From: CAZVAO01 sp964625175
GTDB taxonomy: Bacteria > Bacillota > UBA994 > PWPR01
NCBI GenBank assembly: GCA_964625175.1
Contig: CAZVAO010000006.1
Location: 1-42,201 of the forward strand
DNA length: 42,201 bases
Reading direction: 5' to 3'
Shown: positions 9,272-18,395 of the stretch, piece by piece
Position numbering within the stretch: the stretch's first letter is position 1
Layout: every line of letters starts with the position of its first letter
Notes under the pieces: model-generated
Seen by the model: only the letters and a program-made list of their open reading frames with translations
Database searches by the model: none
Told to the model about the DNA's origin: nothing
Translations under genes and position numbers: made by a program

Positions 9272-10675
9272 ATGATGCGAACAGCTCAATACATTGCTAG
9301 CACAATAAAACGGCTACCGTGGCCAACTCAGGGCACTGTAGTGGTGGCGGTGAGTGGCGGCCCAGACTCGGTTTGTGCTTTGCGCGTTTGTCATGCGATT
9401 GCTCAAGTTAAGGGATTTTCAATCCATGTCGCCCATTTGGACCATGGATTACGCGGCGCTGAATCCCATGATGATGCGATTTTCACCCAGCGATTAGCTG
9501 AAGAGCTGGGTTGGCCAGTTACATCCGCTTATCGTGCTGTCGAACAGATCAAGGGGTATAGCGGGTCGCTCCAGCAAAGGTGCCGTACAATTCGGCAAGA
9601 CTTTCTTAATGAGGTCGTTGTCAATCAAGAAGCTGTAGCCCTCGTTTATGGGCACAATCTTGATGATCAAGCTGAAACAGTCATTCAACATTTAATGCGG
9701 GGCAGTGGTCTCAAAGGCCTAAGTGGTATGCGTGAATCCGATCATCAGGGTGGTGTTCTGGTATTGCGACCCCTTCTAGATATCAGTAGGATTCAGATTA
9801 TAGAACTACTGAAAGAATGGGAGCAGTCCTATCGCCAAGATCCTTCGAATGAAACCGACAAATACCAACGCAACCATATTCGCCATCATTTATTACCGTA
9901 TTTACGCCAAGAATATAATCCCAATATTACGCAGCGAATTGCAGATATGGCGGCTATCATTGCCCATGATGATGATTTACTCCAAGATCTGACGGATAGG
10001 GCTTTAGCAACGAGTATGCAGGTAAAAGAAAATATGATAACGCTTAATCGGGCCTTGTTGCAACAGCAACCGCAGGCAATCCAATTGCGTGCCATGCGCC
10101 GGGCTTATCAGCGTTTAAACGGGAGCACAGAAGATCTTACCTATGCCCATGCTCTGGAGATGATCAGCCTCCTCAGCGAGGGTCATGGCAAGTCGCTATC
10201 ACTGCCGAACGGCATAACTTGTGAGATCATCTACACCCAATTATGTTTGTTCTATGCGCGGGATTTATATCATGAGTCGCATGATTTGGCTGTTCCGGTT
10301 ATGGTGACGATCCCTGGGCTTACAAATACGGCAGGGGGTAAGCGGTTAAGCGCGATCGTGCATAACAGTGTGAATGCGCTAGATAAAGTGAATAAGCGTG
10401 TAGTATTTGACCTGAATAGACTAAAACTCCCCTTGACCATTCGGACGCGTAAACCCGGAGATCGATTCTATCCATATAAAGCACCAGGATCAAAAAAACT
10501 CAAGAACTTTATGATTGATTTGAAAATTCCACGGCATTTACGTGATCGTCAGCTCTTATTGGTCGATGGAGAGGATCAAATCCTCTGGATTATTGGCATT
10601 AGAAGGAGTAATTATGCTATAATTTCAGCAAATACGCAGCAGATTTTGGAGTTGTCTATAGGGGAGGATCAATAA
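9272..10675 (+). CDS. tilS: tRNA(Ile)-lysidine synthase TilS
   Basis: TilS uses ATP and lysine to convert C34 of tRNA-Ile(CAU) to lysidine so that AUA is read as isoleucine. The N-terminal PP-loop VAVSGGPDS (SGGPDS at residues 28-33), the HLDHGLRG segment and the YGHNLDDQAET motif are plain. The C-terminal half has the TilS-specific RTRKPGDRF and LKIPRHLRDR signatures, so the protein is complete at 467 residues. ATG ATG at 9272/9275 follows GGGAGGGG; either could be used. The stop overlaps the hpt ATG by one base, giving the widely conserved tilS-hpt-ftsH order. In spore formers, spoIIE normally lies just upstream of tilS; it is not here. Confidence 0.97.
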   Translation: MMRTAQYIASTIKRLPWPTQGTVVVAVSGGPDSVCALRVCHAIAQVKGFSIHVAHLDHGLRGAESHDDAIFTQRLAEELGWPVTSAYRAVEQIKGYSGSLQQRCRTIRQDFLNEVVVNQEAVALVYGHNLDDQAETVIQHLMRGSGLKGLSGMRESDHQGGVLVLRPLLDISRIQIIELLKEWEQSYRQDPSNETDKYQRNHIRHHLLPYLRQEYNPNITQRIADMAAIIAHDDDLLQDLTDRALATSMQVKENMITLNRALLQQQPQAIQLRAMRRAYQRLNGSTEDLTYAHALEMISLLSEGHGKSLSLPNGITCEIIYTQLCLFYARDLYHESHDLAVPVMVTIPGLTNTAGGKRLSAIVHNSVNALDKVNKRVVFDLNRLKLPLTIRTRKPGDRFYPYKAPGSKKLKNFMIDLKIPRHLRDRQLLLVDGEDQILWIIGIRRSNYAIISANTQQILELSIGEDQ

Positions 10676-11211
10676 TGAGAGAAGATATTGAAAAGATCTT
10701 ATTTACTGCCGAGCAAATCGCTGAGCGCGTGCATGAGATTGGCAAACAGATTAGTATTGATTACGCAGGCAAAGACCTGTTATTGATTTGCGTCTTGCGG
10801 GGTTCAGTATTGTTTACAGCTGATTTAATGCGTAGCATTACGATTCCTGTGAAAATGGATAGTATCGCGGTTAGCTCTTATGGCAATGCAACTTCTAGTA
10901 GTGGCGCGGTGCGCTTACTTAAAGACTTAGATGAGAATATTGAAGGTGTACACATCCTTATTATTGAAGATATTGTGGATACGGGGCTGACACTCGATTA
11001 TCTAATCAGTATACTGGAGCAACGCGACCCCGCTTCTGTGAAACTGTGTGCTTTGTTAGATAAGGTCGAAAGGCGTCTCAATGATATCAAGCCCGATTAT
11101 TGTGGGTTTGTCGTACCAAACGAGTTTGTTGTCGGTTATGGAATGGATTATGCTGAGCATTACCGTCAAATCCCCTATATTGGCGTACTTAAAGCAGAAA
11201 TCTACAAATAA
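10675..11211 (+). CDS. hpt: Hypoxanthine phosphoribosyltransferase
   Basis: This enzyme salvages hypoxanthine and guanine to IMP and GMP with PRPP in the cytoplasm. The type I phosphoribosyltransferase fold is shown by the LLICVLRGSVLFTADL segment (residues 36-52) and the PRPP-binding loop IIEDIVDTGLT at 96-106. The purine-binding end has KPDYCGFVVPNEFVVGYGMDY. The 178 residues are the normal length. It is translationally coupled to tilS (TAATG) and lies 93 nt before ftsH, which has its own putative promoter. In B. subtilis, TilS and HprT also regulate ftsH; whether that holds here is not shown by the sequence. Confidence 0.97.
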   Translation: MREDIEKILFTAEQIAERVHEIGKQISIDYAGKDLLLICVLRGSVLFTADLMRSITIPVKMDSIAVSSYGNATSSSGAVRLLKDLDENIEGVHILIIEDIVDTGLTLDYLISILEQRDPASVKLCALLDKVERRLNDIKPDYCGFVVPNEFVVGYGMDYAEHYRQIPYIGVLKAEIYK

Positions 11212-11235
11212 ATGGTTTGTTTCGGGTTTTTTTGA

Positions 11236-11264
11236 TTGTCGAAGAACACCCCATATGTTAAAAT
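11236..11264 (+). promoter_or_regulatory. Putative promoter of ftsH
   Basis: TAAAAT (11259-11264) sits 17 nt after TTGTCG (11236-11241), ending 40 nt before the ftsH start. The match is moderate. Confidence 0.5.
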
Positions 11265-11304
11265 TAGCATTGTCTTTTTTAAAATAGAGAGGAGGCGGTC
11301 GTGA

Positions 11305-13146
11305 TTGAATAAGAGATATCGGACAGCCAGCTTATATATACTACTCATCATCATTGCATTTTCAATTATCAGTTTCCTGAGCGGTGGCGAGGATAAAATT
11401 GAAACGCCAGACTACATGACTTTTCATAGTCAGGTTGAGAATGGCATGGTAGCATCACTGACCATTGAGGGAAATCAAGGTAGTGGTGAATATACAGATG
11501 GCCGCAAATTTGAGGTTTATTTACCTGTTGAAGATGAAGAAATGCGTACGACCATGAAGGATAATATTCCGATTCTAAAGTATGCTCAAACGCCCACAGC
11601 CCCTTGGTGGACAGCCGTGTTGTCATATGTGATTCCTTTTGCTTTGTTTTTAGGAATATGGTTTTTCTTTTTTAATCAATCTCAAGGTAGTGGCAATAAG
11701 GCGATGTCTTTTGGTAAAAGCCGAGCTAAGCTCAATGAGAATACGAAGAAACCTATTACATTTGCGGATGTAGCAGGCTATGAAGAGGTCGTTGAAGAGT
11801 TATCTGAAATAGTCGATTTTCTCAAAACACCCAAAAAATTTGTGCAAATGGGCGCACGTGTCCCAAAAGGCGTGTTGTTATTTGGACCTCCAGGAACAGG
11901 GAAAACCTACATGGCAAGAGCGGTTGCGGGTGAGGCAGGAGTGCCTTTCTTCAGCATTAGCGGCTCAGACTTTGTCGAAATGTTTGTTGGTGTCGGGGCT
12001 TCACGGGTGCGGGATATGTTTGAGAACGCCAAACGCAATTCTCCAAGTATCCTTTTCATCGATGAGATCGATGCGGTAGGTCGGCATCGTGGTGCGGGTT
12101 TAGGTGGCGGCCATGATGAGCGAGAGCAAACACTTAATCAGTTGCTCGTTGAAATGGATGGTTTTGATATCAACGATAGTGTCATAATTATGGCAGCAAC
12201 GAATCGCCCAGATATTTTAGATCCAGCATTATTGCGACCTGGTCGTTTCGACCGGCAAGTAATCGTTGGGAAACCTAATGTCAAAGAGCGCGAAGCTATA
12301 TTGCGGATTCATGCGCACAATAAAATACTTGCAGATGATGTTAATTTGGAAATATTGGCACGTTCTACCCCAGGATTTACGGCTGCTGATTTAGAAAACT
12401 TGCTTAATGAGGGAACCCTTTTTGCGGTGCGACATGGGCGCAATCATGTCATTATGGATGATTTAGAAGAGGCCATCAGTCGAATACTCGCTGGTCCTGC
12501 TAAGAAATCTCGCGTCGATAGTGAACGCACCCGACGCATTACCGCTTATCATGAGGCTGGTCATGCTTTGGTTGGGCATTATATGCCGAATACCGATCCA
12601 ATCCACACAATTACTATTATTCCACGTGGACGTTCGGGTGGTTTTACCATGTCCTTGCCTAAAGAGGATGTTACCATGCTGAGCAAGAGTGAAATGCTAG
12701 ATAACATCGCTTATGCTCTCGGTGGTCGAGCAGCTGAGCAGCTGATTTTTCAAGATATAACCACGGGTGCAAGTAGTGATATTAAACGTGTTTCTAGTAT
12801 CGCCCGTAGTATGGTGATGGAATATGGTATGAGTGAAAAACTCGGTCCAATTTCCTTTGGCGAGCGGCATGACGAGGTCTTCCTCGGCAGGGATATCTCA
12901 CGTCAACTACAATACAGTGATGAAACAACCGCACTGATTGATCAAGAAGTTCAAGAAATTATTACCTTAGGAAATGAACGTGCGAATAAAGTCATTGAAG
13001 AGCATATCGATCAGCTCCATATGATTGCCAAAGAGCTCTTGGAACATGAAACGCTGAAGGCTGAAGACTTCTTAGCTTTAGTGGACGCTCGTCCAGTTGT
13101 AGAAAATCTTTATGTGGTCGAAGACACAAAAGAGCAACAAGAGTAA
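11305..13146 (+). CDS. ftsH: ATP-dependent membrane zinc protease FtsH
   Basis: FtsH is a hexameric AAA+ protease in the cytoplasmic membrane that degrades misfolded membrane and regulatory proteins. Two membrane segments flank a short external domain (about residues 8-26 and 100-125). The AAA module has Walker A GPPGTGKT near 195, Walker B ILFIDEIDA and the SRH stretch AATNRPDILDPALLRPGRFD. The zinc site HEAGH is near 416. The 613 residues are normal. TTG 11305 is the start: AGGAGG at 11290-11295 is 9 nt upstream, and the nearby GTG is in a frame that stops at once. A strong terminator follows. Confidence 0.97.
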   Translation: MNKRYRTASLYILLIIIAFSIISFLSGGEDKIETPDYMTFHSQVENGMVASLTIEGNQGSGEYTDGRKFEVYLPVEDEEMRTTMKDNIPILKYAQTPTAPWWTAVLSYVIPFALFLGIWFFFFNQSQGSGNKAMSFGKSRAKLNENTKKPITFADVAGYEEVVEELSEIVDFLKTPKKFVQMGARVPKGVLLFGPPGTGKTYMARAVAGEAGVPFFSISGSDFVEMFVGVGASRVRDMFENAKRNSPSILFIDEIDAVGRHRGAGLGGGHDEREQTLNQLLVEMDGFDINDSVIIMAATNRPDILDPALLRPGRFDRQVIVGKPNVKEREAILRIHAHNKILADDVNLEILARSTPGFTAADLENLLNEGTLFAVRHGRNHVIMDDLEEAISRILAGPAKKSRVDSERTRRITAYHEAGHALVGHYMPNTDPIHTITIIPRGRSGGFTMSLPKEDVTMLSKSEMLDNIAYALGGRAAEQLIFQDITTGASSDIKRVSSIARSMVMEYGMSEKLGPISFGERHDEVFLGRDISRQLQYSDETTALIDQEVQEIITLGNERANKVIEEHIDQLHMIAKELLEHETLKAEDFLALVDARPVVENLYVVEDTKEQQE

Positions 13147-13163
13147 TTTAATAAAATTCATCA

Positions 13164-13202
13164 TAAAGAGTAGCATCTGCTTGACAGAGCTACTCTTTTT
13201 TT
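13164..13202 (+). terminator. Terminator of ftsH
   Basis: AGAGTAGC (13167-13174) pairs perfectly with GCTACTCT (13189-13196), and a long T run follows. Confidence 0.9.
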
Positions 13203-13307
13203 GTTGCGAAAGACGATAGTTATTTATAGATTAGGGATGTCTGAAACGATCTTATGCATCCTGCCTAATTAGCAGAAGAGGGATTATGGAAAATTGCGAC
13301 CAGCCAT

Positions 13308-13339
13308 TTGTTTATCGTTAAAATCTGTTATACTATAAT
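13308..13339 (+). promoter_or_regulatory. Putative promoter of the CofE-like gene
   Basis: Overlapping -10 hexamers TATACT (13329-13334) and TATAAT (13334-13339) are preceded by TTGTTT (13308) and TTTATC (13311). The latter has 17-nt spacing to TATAAT. The exact -35 is uncertain. Confidence 0.5.
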
Positions 13340-13372
13340 AGTTAGTTTAAGAACAGTCAATGAGGTGATTTA

Positions 13373-14068
13373 ATGAGTAGTAAATCAGTACCATTTGCTT
13401 TTACAGTGATGAAAATCGGAGACCAGGAATTTGCGCGTTACCCAATCAGAACGCATATTATTTCTGAGGGTGATGATATCGCTGAGGTTGTGGCTCGCTA
13501 CACACATGAATATATAATGGAAACAGATATCGTTTTTGTCAGTGAAAAAGCGACAGCTGCGAGTCAAGGGCGCGCCTACTACCTAAAAGACATCAACCCC
13601 AGTTGGTGGGCCAAGTTTTTGTCACGTTATGTGCGCAAAGTGCCCTATGGTATTGGTCTAGGTTGTCCGGAGACCATGGAAATGGCCATTCGGGAAACAG
13701 GTCTGTTGAGGATTCTCTTTGCGGCTGGTGTGCATGTAATCAGTCGCTATGTGCTCGGAAGAGAAGGTGATTTTTACCGGATAGCGGGCATGCAGGCAGC
13801 CTTGATAGATGGACCCGTAGCCTATGCGTTGCCACCATTCAATCAGATGGTTGTGTTGGGTCCTAAAGACCCAGAAGGGGTCGCTCAAAGAATAGCCGCT
13901 GCTATAGGGGCAGGAGCCTGCATAGTCGATGTCAATGATATTGCTGGTGCATGGGTAATTGGTGCTTCAGCAGGGATTGATCGTAAACTGGTAGAAAAAA
14001 TTATCGATGATAACCCATTGGGTCAAACCGATGAACAAACCCCTATGGGGATCATTCGTAAGTTATAG
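13373..14068 (+). CDS. CofE-like (F420-0:glutamate ligase family) protein of unknown substrate
   Basis: The 231-residue product resembles the CofE family, which adds glutamate to coenzyme F420-0. It has an early GDDIAEVVARY motif (about residues 34-44), then DIVFVSEKATAASQGR, corresponding to the family's D-V-V-x-K-x-S-x-x-x-G-R pattern, and later VDVNDIAGAWVIGAS (residues 183-197) in place of the canonical D-S-x-G-R-P region. ATG 13373 follows GAGGTGA. It stands alone between terminators and promoters, with ftsH before and fhs after, and no other F420 gene is in the window. Stand-alone CofE-like proteins are known in Firmicutes not expected to make F420, so its ligase substrate is unknown. 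Family assignment is fairly sure; function is not. Confidence 0.7.
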   Translation: MSSKSVPFAFTVMKIGDQEFARYPIRTHIISEGDDIAEVVARYTHEYIMETDIVFVSEKATAASQGRAYYLKDINPSWWAKFLSRYVRKVPYGIGLGCPETMEMAIRETGLLRILFAAGVHVISRYVLGREGDFYRIAGMQAALIDGPVAYALPPFNQMVVLGPKDPEGVAQRIAAAIGAGACIVDVNDIAGAWVIGASAGIDRKLVEKIIDDNPLGQTDEQTPMGIIRKL

Positions 14069-14156
14069 ATTTACAAAAGATAAAAATATTGTGCATAAGG
14101 GCGTGATATATTATAAGCTAACTTTTTAAAATTGGTGCAGCAACATCATTTAGTGG

Positions 14157-14162
14157 TATAAT
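14157..14162 (+). promoter_or_regulatory. Extended -10 promoter of fhs
   Basis: TGGTATAAT carries an extended -10 (TATAAT 14157-14162), 31 nt before the start codon. TTGGTG at 14132 is a weak -35 with 19-nt spacing. Confidence 0.6.
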
Positions 14163-14193
14163 ATTTTTATATTATTTTTTAGGAGGATTACTA

Positions 14194-15858
14194 ATGAAAA
14201 GTGACGTACAAATTGCTCAAGAAGCAAAAATGCAACCAATTGTTGACATTGCTGCTAAAGTAGGGATCAAACCAGAAGAGCTTATTTTATATGGTAACTA
14301 CAAAGCTAAGGTAGATCTCAAATTATGGGATCGCGTTAAAGATAATGAAAATGCTAAAATTATTTTAGTGACGGCAATTAATCCGACGCCTGCAGGCGAA
14401 GGTAAAACTACCACAACTGTTGGTTTGGGACAGGCCCTTACTAAGCTTGGCAAGAAGACCATGATGGCGCTTCGCGAGCCTTCTTTAGGCCCTTGTATGG
14501 GTGTAAAGGGTGGAGCAGCAGGTGGAGGTTATTCTCAGGTTGTTCCTATGGAAGACATTAACCTGCAATTTACAGGGGATATTCCTTCTATTCAAACGGC
14601 GAATAACTTACTTTGTGCCCTTGTTGATAATCACATTTATCATGGGAACGAATTAAATATCGATACTAGGAAGATTGCAATTCGTCGTGTTATGGATATG
14701 AACGATCGTGCTCTTCGCAGTATCGTTGTAGGCCTCAATGGCAATGGCGTTCCTCGTGAAGATGGATTTGATATTACTGTGGCGTCAGAAGTTATGGCGA
14801 TTTTCTGTTTAGCAACGAGTATGAGAGACTTGAAAGAGCGTTTAGGCAAAATTATCGTGGCCTATAATCACGACAATGAGCCAGTTACCTGTAGTGATTT
14901 GAATGCACAAGGTGCTCTCACATTGCTACTGAAGGATGCAATCAAACCAAACTTAGTTCAAACTTTAGAGGGTGTTCCCGTATTTATTCATGGTGGCCCT
15001 TTCGCCAATATCGCTCATGGTTGCAACTCTGTTATGGCCTCTAGCTTTGGCATTAAATTAGCAGACTACTTTGTAACTGAAGCAGGCTTTGGCGCTGACC
15101 TAGGTGCCGAGAAGTTTATGGACATCAAAATGCGTTTTACGGGTTATAAACCAGATGCCGTTGTTTTAGTTGCTACAATTCGCGCTTTGAAAATGAATGG
15201 TGGCGTGAAGAAGCAAGACTTAGCTGAAGAGAATCTTGAAGCACTAGCGGATGGTTTTGTAAATTTAGCCCGTCACATTGAGAACATTAAGAAATTTGGC
15301 ATTAAGCCAGTAGTCGCAATTAATCGTTTCCCAACAGATACCGTTGCTGAACTAGAATTACTAGAACAGAAATGTGATGAGTATGGTGTCGGTGTTGCTT
15401 TGTCTGAAGTATTTGCCAAAGGTGGCGACGGTGGGCTTGAACTTGGTAGAAAAGTGATTGAGCTTGTTGAAGCTGGCGAAGCGGACTTCCACGTGCTTTA
15501 TCCAAACGAAATGCCATTACGTACAAAGATCGAAACCATTGCAAAAGAGATTTATCGGGCTGAGAAAGTCGTCTTTAGTAGCAGTGCTCGTCGCAAATTG
15601 CGCACGTATGAGAAATTGGGCTATCGCGACTTCCCAGTTTGTATGGCGAAGACGCAATACTCCTTCTCTGATGACCCCAAAAAACTGGGGGCTCCAGTAG
15701 GCTTCACTTTAACCATTAGTGATGTGCGCGTTTCTGCAGGGGCTGGGTTTGTCGTCGCTTTAACGGGTGATATCATGACAATGCCTGGTTTACCAAAGGT
15801 TCCAGCAGCAACTAAGATGGACATTCTTGAGGATGGTACAATTATCGGCTTGTTCTAA
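14194..15858 (+). CDS. fhs: Formate-tetrahydrofolate ligase
   Basis: This enzyme makes 10-formyl-THF from formate, THF and ATP. It is an entry to one-carbon metabolism and a step of the Wood-Ljungdahl methyl branch in acetogens. The 554 residues are the typical length. The P-loop-like TPAGEGKTTTTVGLGQAL lies at about 65-82, followed by ALREPSLGPCMGVKGGAAGGG and the FHGGPFANIAHG-type motif (here VFIHGGPFANIAHGCNS), all diagnostic. The start has AGGAGG upstream. It is a single-gene unit with its own promoter and terminator, so it does not sit in a complete Wood-Ljungdahl cluster. GlyA in the same window is a plausible metabolic partner. Confidence 0.98.
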   Translation: MKSDVQIAQEAKMQPIVDIAAKVGIKPEELILYGNYKAKVDLKLWDRVKDNENAKIILVTAINPTPAGEGKTTTTVGLGQALTKLGKKTMMALREPSLGPCMGVKGGAAGGGYSQVVPMEDINLQFTGDIPSIQTANNLLCALVDNHIYHGNELNIDTRKIAIRRVMDMNDRALRSIVVGLNGNGVPREDGFDITVASEVMAIFCLATSMRDLKERLGKIIVAYNHDNEPVTCSDLNAQGALTLLLKDAIKPNLVQTLEGVPVFIHGGPFANIAHGCNSVMASSFGIKLADYFVTEAGFGADLGAEKFMDIKMRFTGYKPDAVVLVATIRALKMNGGVKKQDLAEENLEALADGFVNLARHIENIKKFGIKPVVAINRFPTDTVAELELLEQKCDEYGVGVALSEVFAKGGDGGLELGRKVIELVEAGEADFHVLYPNEMPLRTKIETIAKEIYRAEKVVFSSSARRKLRTYEKLGYRDFPVCMAKTQYSFSDDPKKLGAPVGFTLTISDVRVSAGAGFVVALTGDIMTMPGLPKVPAATKMDILEDGTIIGLF

Positions 15859-15872
15859 ACTAAATAAATAAT

Positions 15873-15920
15873 AAACACTCGCGGCCTTTCCATTATTGGA
15901 ATGACTGCGAGTGTTTTTTT
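15873..15920. terminator. Bidirectional terminator between fhs and the convergent membrane gene
   Basis: AACACTCGC pairs with GCGAGTGTT, with an internal TTCCA-ttat-TGGAA stem. T7 follows on the + strand and a U-rich TTTATTATTTATTT on the - strand. It lies between convergent genes and probably serves both. Confidence 0.85.
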
Positions 15921-15960
15921 AATCCAAATAACCTTCAGTATTATGGGAGAGTTTCCGAAC

Positions 15961-17244
15961 TTATAGAATCAGAATCTGATGAATGATTAGGGCAATTGAC
16001 CACGCGGTGGCTGGGATTAAGGCGTGCTTTGTGCGGATTGCCAATACGGTCAGAATAGCCGTATTCAGTAAGCCAAACACCAAAGTGTTGATGAGGATCA
16101 TCGCTATTGTTAAGCCCTTGAAGTATAGACCAACAGCCAATCCACTTAAAGCGAGGGCTGCAATGACGAGGTAGGCGTTGCGTGGCTTAAGCTTCGTTGT
16201 TAAGTCATAGTGCAAATAGCTAAATCCGAAAAAACAGAGCCAGGAAGTAATCGCTATTGATGCTGTAATGGGATATAACCAATCACTTGTAGCGCTGATG
16301 GCACGAGGAAAACTAAGTGTAATACCCGCGTAGATGAGGATGCCTGTTACTAAAGCGACTAGGATAGAGCGATTATAAAACTTGACGTCTAAATGAATAT
16401 CAACGGCTTTGACATGGCACTTATAAAAGATTAAGTAACAACTGTACACTAGTGCGAAGAAATAAAACCCAAATGATACATAGGGGTTTTCAATTAAGAA
16501 GGGTAGTGCAATGCTCACGGCCGCTACAGCCAAGATTTTCCAACGTACAGCAGTCAATGCGGGTTGCAGGGTATCATGTAGCTTAGGGCGTTCTCGGCGG
16601 GTGTTCGTTATGATGATGATCAACCCAAGCAAAGCGGCATATTGGAAGACAAGGCTAAGCAGTGACAAAAGGTAGTTGGTATTTTCAAATAAAGGGGTGT
16701 GCTGCAGGGTAATCAGGCTCGCTTGCTCGGCCGCTGTCAGAAATATGGACGGTTCTGACGTTTCAAGTTTAAAGTATTGGGGACCGATCAGCGTATAGAT
16801 GACTGGAGATTGATCAATCACCTGAATCAGCATTTTTTCTGCTTTAATTTTGAGAATGTCTTCAGAACTGGTTTGCAGTTCCATTCCACCCATGATGGCT
16901 GTATAGTGCTGCTCTGATAGAAGAAAAATACACTCTGGAAGCGTTTCTGCCGCTGAACCCCGAATAATTTGGCCATCGCCAAAAAAAGCCAAGGCATAGG
17001 GCGTTTCTTGGACAAATATCGGAACTACATAACCCCCATCCAAGAAAGAGATATGGGTTTCAGCGGTGGCACTATATGAAAAGGTGTCAAAATGGCGTGG
17101 TTCGCTATATGAGATTTGAGAATCGAAAAAGCTCCCATCAACTTGCGGGAGTAAAAGAATGACAACACTGATGAGTTGTAAGATAACCGTAATAATAAAT
17201 AGAATTAATAGTTGGCGTAAGGGGAATTTATGTTTGATTTTCAA
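15961..17244 (-). CDS. Polytopic membrane protein of unknown function
   Basis: I do not recognise this family. The 427-residue product has one N-terminal membrane segment (about residues 10-31), then roughly 150 residues predicted outside the membrane and rich in beta-type sequence (for example THISFLDGGYVVPIFVQ), then about eight closely spaced membrane segments to the C-terminus. The layout suggests a sensor or transport-like membrane protein with an extracytoplasmic domain, but no motif supports either. The start is TTG 17244, with AGAGAGG 9 nt upstream on the - strand. A longer frame reaching 17427 would overlap the nadA coding region and promoter. It runs against its neighbours, converges on fhs and diverges from nadA. 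Confidence 0.7.
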   Translation of the reverse strand: MKIKHKFPLRQLLILFIITVILQLISVVILLLPQVDGSFFDSQISYSEPRHFDTFSYSATAETHISFLDGGYVVPIFVQETPYALAFFGDGQIIRGSAAETLPECIFLLSEQHYTAIMGGMELQTSSEDILKIKAEKMLIQVIDQSPVIYTLIGPQYFKLETSEPSIFLTAAEQASLITLQHTPLFENTNYLLSLLSLVFQYAALLGLIIIITNTRRERPKLHDTLQPALTAVRWKILAVAAVSIALPFLIENPYVSFGFYFFALVYSCYLIFYKCHVKAVDIHLDVKFYNRSILVALVTGILIYAGITLSFPRAISATSDWLYPITASIAITSWLCFFGFSYLHYDLTTKLKPRNAYLVIAALALSGLAVGLYFKGLTIAMILINTLVFGLLNTAILTVLAIRTKHALIPATAWSIALIIHQILIL

Positions 17245-17320
17245 ATTATGCGTCCTCTCTTTGCGATCGTTCAACCTTCGTGGTGAGATTCGATATTCCT
17301 GCTTGCAATAGGCGCTTAGG

Positions 17321-17348
17321 TTGACTTTAGGTGCATTTGTGCTAGAAT
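17321..17348 (+). promoter_or_regulatory. Sigma-A promoter of nadA
   Basis: TTGACT (17321-17326), a 16-nt spacer and TAGAAT (17343-17348) lie 40 nt before the nadA start. Confidence 0.8.
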
Positions 17349-17388
17349 AAGCTCTTGCAGGGATAATGAGAAGGGTAAAGGTGTAACT

Positions 17389-18303
17389 ATGAAACAAAAC
17401 AGTATAATTATAACTCAAATAGAGCATTTAAAGAAAGAAAAAAATGCTGTTATTCTGGCTCACTACTATCAGCGTCCTGAAATTCAAGATATAGCAGACT
17501 ATATTGGAGACTCTTTCGGCTTAGCGCGACAAGCGGCTGAGAGCGAGGCAGAGGTGATTGTTTTTTGTGGTGTTCATTTTATGGCGGAGAGTGCTGCCAT
17601 TTTAGCGCCTGATAAAATCGTGTTATTGCCCGTTGAGTTGGCGGGTTGTCCGATGGCCGATATGGCTACTGTGGAAGAGCTGATTGCTCTTAAAAAGCAA
17701 TATCCTGCAGCAGCAGTTGTATCTTATGTGAACACAACGGCTGCAATCAAAGCAGAGAGTGACATATGCTGCACATCATCGAATGCGGTACGCGTCGTTA
17801 ATTCTTTAACTGATTTTAATCAAGTCATTTTTACTCCAGATAAAAACCTTGGACAATTTGTAGCCAACCAAACATCTAAAGAAATCATTTTATGGGATGG
17901 TTACTGCAATACGCACGATCGCTTGACGGTTAATGAGGTGGAGGCAAAGAAAGCGGAATATCCCGAAGCAAAATTTATCGTCCACCCTGAATGCAAACCT
18001 GAAGTGACAGCATTAGCGGACTATGTAGGTAGTACAGCGGGGATGCTCAGATATGTTGAAGAAAGTGATGCAAGCCAATTTATCGTCGGCACAGAAATAG
18101 GACTACTCCACTCCATGTGTTCTCAATATCCAGACAAGGCGTTTCATGTTGCCTCACGAAAACTTATTTGCCCAAATATGAAGCTGACGCGTGTAGAGGA
18201 TGTATTAAGGGCTTTGGAAACGATGGAGCCAGTGATCACCGTTCCCAAAAAAGTGGCAGACAAAGCACATTCGGCACTCGATCGTATGTTGGATATTGTA
18301 TAG
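17389..18303 (+). CDS. nadA: Quinolinate synthase NadA
   Basis: NadA condenses iminoaspartate with dihydroxyacetone phosphate to quinolinate using a [4Fe-4S] cluster. The three cluster cysteines are at C87 (AGCPMADM), C173 (DGYCNTH) and C261 (LICPNMK). The start of the fold, ILAHYYQRPEIQDIADYIGDS, is classic. The 304 residues match the short archaeal/clostridial type. ATG 17389 follows AAGGGTAAAGG. nadC follows after 92 nt, but nadB (L-aspartate oxidase), usually in the same cluster, is absent, so iminoaspartate must come from an enzyme elsewhere. Confidence 0.97.
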   Translation: MKQNSIIITQIEHLKKEKNAVILAHYYQRPEIQDIADYIGDSFGLARQAAESEAEVIVFCGVHFMAESAAILAPDKIVLLPVELAGCPMADMATVEELIALKKQYPAAAVVSYVNTTAAIKAESDICCTSSNAVRVVNSLTDFNQVIFTPDKNLGQFVANQTSKEIILWDGYCNTHDRLTVNEVEAKKAEYPEAKFIVHPECKPEVTALADYVGSTAGMLRYVEESDASQFIVGTEIGLLHSMCSQYPDKAFHVASRKLICPNMKLTRVEDVLRALETMEPVITVPKKVADKAHSALDRMLDIV

Positions 18304-18395
18304 GCAGTTCTTAGCGTATGGGAAGCGCTTAATCTGCACGATAATTAGACGAGGTTTCAACGACACTATTTTGTAATGTCATGAGGAGAAAAGAA

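Noticed and set aside
17245..17427. Extension of the opposite-strand membrane protein up to 17427.
   Set aside because: It would overlap the nadA start and its promoter, and has no ribosome site there. TTG 17244 has a good one.
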